Shown in pieces: positions 13,867-17,790 of a stretch of 17,790 nucleotides of DNA (position 1 is its first letter; every line of letters starts with the position of its first letter). This DNA comes from VAZQ01 sp035552735 (GTDB lineage: Bacteria; Pseudomonadota; Alphaproteobacteria; Rhizobiales; Xanthobacteraceae). Made by a program: the position numbers and the translations under genes. The DNA is taken from NCBI GenBank assembly GCA_035552735.1, contig DASZKX010000172.1:1-17790 (forward strand), written 5' to 3'. The notes beneath the pieces are model-generated. The model did not search any database and was not told the origin of the DNA. It saw nothing but the letters and a program-made list of their open reading frames with translations.

Positions 13867-16800
13867 ATGCCCATTTCCTTCTCTTCGCCCGTTGCTCGCG
13901 ATGCCCGCGCCCGCGGCGCGGGCGTCACCGCGGTTCTCGGGCCGACCAATACCGGCAAGACGCATCTCGCCATCGAGCGCATGCTGGCCCATTCCTCCGG
14001 GATCATCGGGCTGCCGCTGCGCCTGTTGGCGCGCGAGGTCTACAACAAGGTGGCGGAGCGCGTCGGCCCCGAGGCGGTCGCCCTGGTGACCGGCGAGGAG
14101 AAGATCAAGCCGCCCAATCCGCGCTTCTGGGTCTCCACCGTCGAGGCGATGCCGCGCGATCTCGATGTCGCCTTCGTGGCGATCGACGAGGTGCAGCTGG
14201 GCGCCGATCTGGAACGCGGCCACGTCTTCACCGACCGCATGCTCAATCGCCGCGGGCGCGAAGAGACCCTGGTGCTGGGTGCCCAGACGGTACGGCCGAT
14301 GGTCGAGCGCCTGCTGCCGGGCGCCCACGTGCTGACGCGGCCGCGGCTCTCGCGCCTGGAGTTTTCCGGGGAGAAGAAGATCACGCGGCTGCCGCGGCGC
14401 TCCGCTGTCGTCGCCTTCTCGGCTGAGGAAGTCTATGCCATCGCCGAATTGATCCGCCGCCAGCGTGGCGGCGCCGCCGTGGTGATGGGGGCGCTCAGCC
14501 CGCGCACCCGCAACGCCCAGGTCGCGCTCTATCAATCCGGCGACGTCGAATATCTGGTCGCCACCGATGCGATCGGCATGGGGCTCAACCTCGACGTCGA
14601 TCACGTCGCCTTCGCGTCCGACCGCAAGTTCGACGGCTATCAGTTCCGCCGGCTCAATCCAGCCGAGCTCGCCCAGATCGCCGGCCGCGCCGGACGGGCC
14701 ACGCGTGACGGCACCTTCGGCACCACCGGCCGCTGCCCGCCGTTCGAGGCCGAGCTCGCCCAGGCGCTCGAAAGCCATTCCTTCGAGCCGGTCAAGGTCA
14801 TGCAATGGCGCAATACCGCGCTCGATTTCGCCTCGCTCGGCGCCCTGCAGGCCACGCTCGCGGTGACGCCGGAGGAAAACGGCCTCAGCCGCGCGCCGGT
14901 CGGAGAGGATATCCTGGTGCTCGAGCACGCCGGGCGCGACGACGACGTGCGCGGCTTCGCCACCACGCGCGAGACCATCGAGCGCCTGTGGGAGGTGTGC
15001 CAGGTTCCGGATTACCGCAAGAGCGCGCCCGCCACCCATGCAGAGCTCGTGGTCACCCTCTACGGCTTCCTGATGCGTGAGGGCCGGCTGCCGACCGACT
15101 GGTTCGCGAACCAGGTGGCGCTGGCCGACCACACCGACGGCGACATCGACGCGCTCTCGAACCGCATCGCCCATATCCGGACCTGGACCTTCGCGGCCAA
15201 CCGGCCGGATTGGCTGGCCGAGCCCGAGCATTGGCAGGAGGTCGCGCGCGCGGTCGAGGACCGGCTGTCCGACGCGTTGCACGAGCGGCTGACCGAGCGG
15301 TTCGTGGATCGCCGCACCAGTGTGCTGATGCGGCGGCTGCGCGAGAATTCCGCGCTCGAGACCGACATCAGCAAGACCGGTGAGGTCGTGGTCGAGGGCC
15401 ATGTGATCGGCCGCTTGGACGGTTTCATGTTCACGCCGGCGGCTTCGGCGGCCGGCTCGGAGGCCAAGGCCCTGGCGGGCGCCGCCCAGAAGGCGCTGGC
15501 CGGCGAGATCGACGCGCGTGCGGCGCGGCTCGCGCAGGCGGCCGACGAGCAATTCGTGCTGGCCGCCGATGGCGCCGTGCGCTGGCTCGGGCAGGCGGTC
15601 GGCAAGCTCGTTGCCGGCGAGGAGGTGCTCAAGCCGCGCCTGCGCGTCATCGCCGACGAGCAGCTCACCGGCGCGCCGCGCGAGATCGCGCAGGCCCGTC
15701 TCGATCTCTGGCTCAAGACCCATCTAGAGAAGCTGCTGGGACCGTTGTTCCAGCTCGCCGCCAGCGAGGAGGTCACCGGCATCGCGCGTGGCGTCGCGTT
15801 CCAGCTGGTCGAGGCGCTGGGCGTGCTCGATCGCCGCAAGGTCGCCGAGGATGTCAAAGGGCTCGACCAGCCGGCGCGCGCCACGTTGCGCAAGTTCGGC
15901 GTGCGCTTTGGTGCCTACAACATCTACATCCCGCCGCTGCTCAAGCCGGCGCCGCGCGTGCTCGCCCTCCAGCTTTGGGCCCTCAAGCAGGAGGAGCGGG
16001 CGACCCAGGGGCTCGATGCGGTCGAGCGCCTGGCCGCCAGCGGACGCACCTCGATCGCGGCCGACAAGGAGATCGATCACGCGCTCTACGCGGTCGCCGG
16101 ATACCGGGTCTGCGGCGAGCGGGCGGTGCGCGTCGACATGCTCGAGCGGTTGGCCGACATCATCCGGCCGGCGCTCGCCTGGCGCGACGGCGCCCCCGGC
16201 GTAAAGCCGGCGGCCGCTTTCGACGGAACCGGTTGTTTCGCCGTAGTGGTCGGCATGACCTCGCTGGTGGGCTGCGCCGGCGAGGACTTCGCGGCGATCC
16301 TGCGATCGCTGGGCTATCGGATGGAAAAGCGGCCCAAGCCGGCGGCCCCTGAGGTGTCTGTTTCCGAGGCGTCGATGTCCGAGGTGGTGGGGTCCGACCC
16401 GGCCGCGCCCGACGCGCCGGCCCCCGAGTCCCCCGAATCACCGCTGGTCGCCGCCGGAAACGAGGCCGAGCCGGCCGTCGTCGCCGAAGCGGCGGACGAA
16501 TCGGTGAGCGAGGCCGTCGCAGCACCCGCCGGATCGGCGCCGATTGCCGCGGCGAGCGAAGATTTGGGTCCGGCGTCGATTGCCGAGTCGGTTGCCGATG
16601 TGGCGCCCGTACCGCCGCCGGCCGGCGAGGCGCCGGTACCGCAGGAGACTGATTCGCCGGGGCCGATCCTGGCGCAAGCCGAGGAGCCGGCTTCCGCCGA
16701 ACCGGCGCCGGCCGATTCCGCTGCGACGACCGAGGCCGCGGCCGAGGAGGCGCAGTTCGTCGAGGTGTGGCGCCTGGGCCGCCTGGAGGGTCCGCGGCGC

Positions 16801-17292
16801 CACCGGCGGCCGCCGCGCGCCCGCACGCAGGCGCGCCCCGACAACCTGGACCGGACCCGGTTCCCGGCCGCTGCAGACGCAGCAATCCCGGCCGCGGCCG
16901 GCGAGGCCGTGGCGAGCGCAGGCGCGGTCGCGGATGGGACCGAACCGCGGCCGGACCGCACGCCGCGTCGGCATCGCCGCCGGCGTTCCGACCAGGATCG
17001 CCCCGATCAGAATCGATCGGATCAGAATCGTCCCGATCAAAACCGCCCCAGCCAGTCTCGCTCCGATCAAAACCGACCGGATCGTGGCCCGCGTCCCGAG
17101 CGCCACGGCGGTCCCGATCGGGCCGGACGTGGCGATCGCCCCGAACGCGATCCGGAGTTGCGTGCCAAATACGTCAAGGGCCGTGGTGAGAGCCGCGACC
17201 GTCGCGACAAGGCGCCGGATCCGAATTCGCCCTTTGCCAAGCTCGCGGCGCTCAAGGAGCAGCTCGAGGCCAACGCCAAGGAGCGGCGCTAG
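13867..17292 (+). CDS. SUV3-like DExH-box helicase with long disordered C-terminal tail
   Basis: This 1141-residue protein has an N-terminal superfamily 2 helicase core like SUV3: motif I GPTNTGKT (25-32), motif II DEVQ (107-110), motif III GAQT (138-141), motif V ATDAIGMGLNL (232-242) and motif VI QIAGRAGR (270-277). A family-specific helical region follows (about 300-820). From about residue 825 the sequence becomes Ala/Pro/Glu-rich and probably disordered, then turns basic, with about seven pentapeptides like PDQNR (1041-1075) and an Arg/Asp-rich end. SUV3 proteins unwind RNA in mitochondrial degradosomes, so an RNA role is likely but inferred. The ATG at 13867 lacks a Shine-Dalgarno. In relatives I recall an S4-domain RNA-binding protein next; none is seen here. 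Confidence 0.9.
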   Translation: MPISFSSPVARDARARGAGVTAVLGPTNTGKTHLAIERMLAHSSGIIGLPLRLLAREVYNKVAERVGPEAVALVTGEEKIKPPNPRFWVSTVEAMPRDLDVAFVAIDEVQLGADLERGHVFTDRMLNRRGREETLVLGAQTVRPMVERLLPGAHVLTRPRLSRLEFSGEKKITRLPRRSAVVAFSAEEVYAIAELIRRQRGGAAVVMGALSPRTRNAQVALYQSGDVEYLVATDAIGMGLNLDVDHVAFASDRKFDGYQFRRLNPAELAQIAGRAGRATRDGTFGTTGRCPPFEAELAQALESHSFEPVKVMQWRNTALDFASLGALQATLAVTPEENGLSRAPVGEDILVLEHAGRDDDVRGFATTRETIERLWEVCQVPDYRKSAPATHAELVVTLYGFLMREGRLPTDWFANQVALADHTDGDIDALSNRIAHIRTWTFAANRPDWLAEPEHWQEVARAVEDRLSDALHERLTERFVDRRTSVLMRRLRENSALETDISKTGEVVVEGHVIGRLDGFMFTPAASAAGSEAKALAGAAQKALAGEIDARAARLAQAADEQFVLAADGAVRWLGQAVGKLVAGEEVLKPRLRVIADEQLTGAPREIAQARLDLWLKTHLEKLLGPLFQLAASEEVTGIARGVAFQLVEALGVLDRRKVAEDVKGLDQPARATLRKFGVRFGAYNIYIPPLLKPAPRVLALQLWALKQEERATQGLDAVERLAASGRTSIAADKEIDHALYAVAGYRVCGERAVRVDMLERLADIIRPALAWRDGAPGVKPAAAFDGTGCFAVVVGMTSLVGCAGEDFAAILRSLGYRMEKRPKPAAPEVSVSEASMSEVVGSDPAAPDAPAPESPESPLVAAGNEAEPAVVAEAADESVSEAVAAPAGSAPIAAASEDLGPASIAESVADVAPVPPPAGEAPVPQETDSPGPILAQAEEPASAEPAPADSAATTEAAAEEAQFVEVWRLGRLEGPRRHRRPPRARTQARPDNLDRTRFPAAADAAIPAAAGEAVASAGAVADGTEPRPDRTPRRHRRRRSDQDRPDQNRSDQNRPDQNRPSQSRSDQNRPDRGPRPERHGGPDRAGRGDRPERDPELRAKYVKGRGESRDRRDKAPDPNSPFAKLAALKEQLEANAKERR
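16988..17092 (+). repeat. 15-bp tandem repeat coding for the helicase tail
   Basis: Seven consecutive 15-base units, for example CCGATCAGAATCGAT (17003) and CCGATCAAAACCGAC (17063), encode pentapeptides of the type P/S-D-Q-N-R. Units 2, 3, 4 and 6 are closest; 1, 5 and 7 are diverged. The frame is kept through all copies. Confidence 0.85.
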
Positions 17293-17404
17293 CTGAGTTG
17301 GGAATACGCAGGCCCCGCACGAGGGAACGAGATTGCCGCAAGGATTTTATCCATGTGGTGGATTCCGGCAGTCACCCCATTCAAGGTACGTCGGGGTTCG
17401 CTGG

Positions 17405-17435
17405 GCCCCGGGGGATTACCCTTTCTCCCCGGGGC
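17405..17435. terminator. GC-rich hairpin between the convergent helicase and rlpA genes
   Basis: GCCCCGGGG (17405-17413) pairs perfectly with CCCCGGGGC (17427-17435) over a 13-base loop. It lies between two convergent genes and may end both transcripts, although no T-run follows on either side. The rest of 17293-17477 shows nothing recognisable. Confidence 0.45.
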
Positions 17436-17477
17436 TCCGTGACGCGCTGTTTCGACCGAGGTCCGGGACGCCTAATC

Positions 17478-17790
17478 CTATTCGCGTTCGACCGTGACAG
17501 GCGCCAGCCCCGAAAAGCCGAGTTCGTGCGCTGCCGCAGGCGTTACGTCTATAATGCGCCCACGGACAAAAGGCCCCCGATCATTGACCGTGACTACAAC
17601 GGAGCGGCCGTTGCTGCGATTGGTCACTCGCACCTTTGATCCGAGCGGTAAAGACCGATGGGCTGCCGTCAATTCTCCGGGATTCAATCTTGCTCCGCTT
17701 GCTGTTCGCGATCCGCTCTCCGTGGAATAGATCGATGCGACGCCGCTTTGGGCGCTTGCCCTGGAGCCAGGAATGTTGAGTGACGCCACC
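17478..17790 (-). CDS. RlpA-like double-psi beta-barrel protein (C-terminal part, cut by window edge)
   Basis: The last 104 or so residues are visible; the N-terminus, including any signal peptide, lies beyond the right edge. The domain is an RlpA-like double-psi beta-barrel: GVASIYS, TASGARLNPGELTAAHRSLP, LGSKVRVTNRSNGRSVVVTV, NDRGPFVRGRIIDVTPAAA. The conserved His of TAAHRSLP and the Asp of NDRGPF, used by lytic RlpA proteins, are present. The usual Trp of ASWY is Ile here. Relatives are exported and cleave denuded glycan strands at the septum. The stop follows directly after the barrel, so no C-terminal SPOR domain is attached; this is a short, single-domain form. It converges on the helicase gene. 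Confidence 0.88.
   Translation of the reverse strand, partial: VASLNIPGSRASAQSGVASIYSTESGSRTASGARLNPGELTAAHRSLPLGSKVRVTNRSNGRSVVVTVNDRGPFVRGRIIDVTPAAAHELGFSGLAPVTVERE

Noticed and set aside
12706..15723. A 1005-codon open frame on the minus strand across the DUF3108 and helicase genes
   Set aside because: It is antisense to two recognisable proteins, has His/Arg/Gln-rich composition typical of GC-rich shadow frames, and shows no domain.
16988..17092. CRISPR array
   Set aside because: Repeats are 15 bp, contiguous without spacers and in frame inside a protein-coding gene.
1..17790. tRNA, rRNA, insertion sequences or defence genes
   Set aside because: None was recognised by reading both strands; a structured RNA scan was not possible here.

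Overview
This is a high-GC chromosomal segment from an alphaproteobacterium, most likely of the Hyphomicrobiales (Rhizobiales) or a close relative. The evidence is the gene content and order: lipoprotein L,D-transpeptidase, accA, xerD, a tiny membrane protein, aroK, aroB, a CNNM/CBS protein, bolA, a J-domain protein, cobS, cobT, rpmB, a DUF3108 protein and an SUV3-like helicase. As I recall it, this order is typical of that group. Dispersed palindromic repeats of the kind common in those genomes also occur. Every gene assignment comes from reading protein motifs; no database search was run.

Layout. Positions 1-273 (minus) hold the N-terminal part of a lipoprotein L,D-transpeptidase. Positions 274-912 are non-coding and carry a cluster of hairpin repeats. 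On the minus strand follow accA (913-1869), a crotonase-family gene (1993-2892) that looks like an extra insertion into the accA-xerD neighbourhood, xerD (2986-3954) and a 49-residue membrane protein (3990-4139). A divergent gap with a perfect 14-bp palindrome leads to the plus-strand run aroK-aroB-CNNM/CBS (4390-7445), which is tightly packed and probably one transcript. bolA (7476-7772, minus) converges on it. The J-domain gene (7983-8615), cobS (8833-9843) and cobT (9942-11903) follow on the plus strand. rpmB (11993-12271, minus) converges on cobT and has a clear sigma70-type promoter at 12398-12426. A DUF3108 secreted protein (12700-13560) and a 1141-residue helicase (13867-17292) read plus. 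A truncated RlpA-like gene (17478-17790, minus) closes the window.

How the genes work together. AroK and AroB are two steps of the shikimate pathway. AccA is the carboxyltransferase alpha subunit for malonyl-CoA synthesis. XerD resolves chromosome dimers. The L,D-transpeptidase and the RlpA-like protein act on the cell wall. CobS (AAA+ ATPase) and CobT (MIDAS/VWA) form the ATPase part of aerobic cobaltochelatase; the catalytic CobN is not in the window. The J-domain protein just upstream, with a Cys/His cluster, is the least understood partner of that pair.

Most of the window is conserved housekeeping content, and I see no convincing new defence, mobile or biosynthetic system. The points most worth following up are the J-domain/CobS/CobT arrangement, the probably leaderless J-domain gene, the dense GANTC cluster upstream of the helicase, the helicase's pentapeptide-repeat tail, the crotonase lacking one catalytic glutamate, and the mosaic palindromic repeats.
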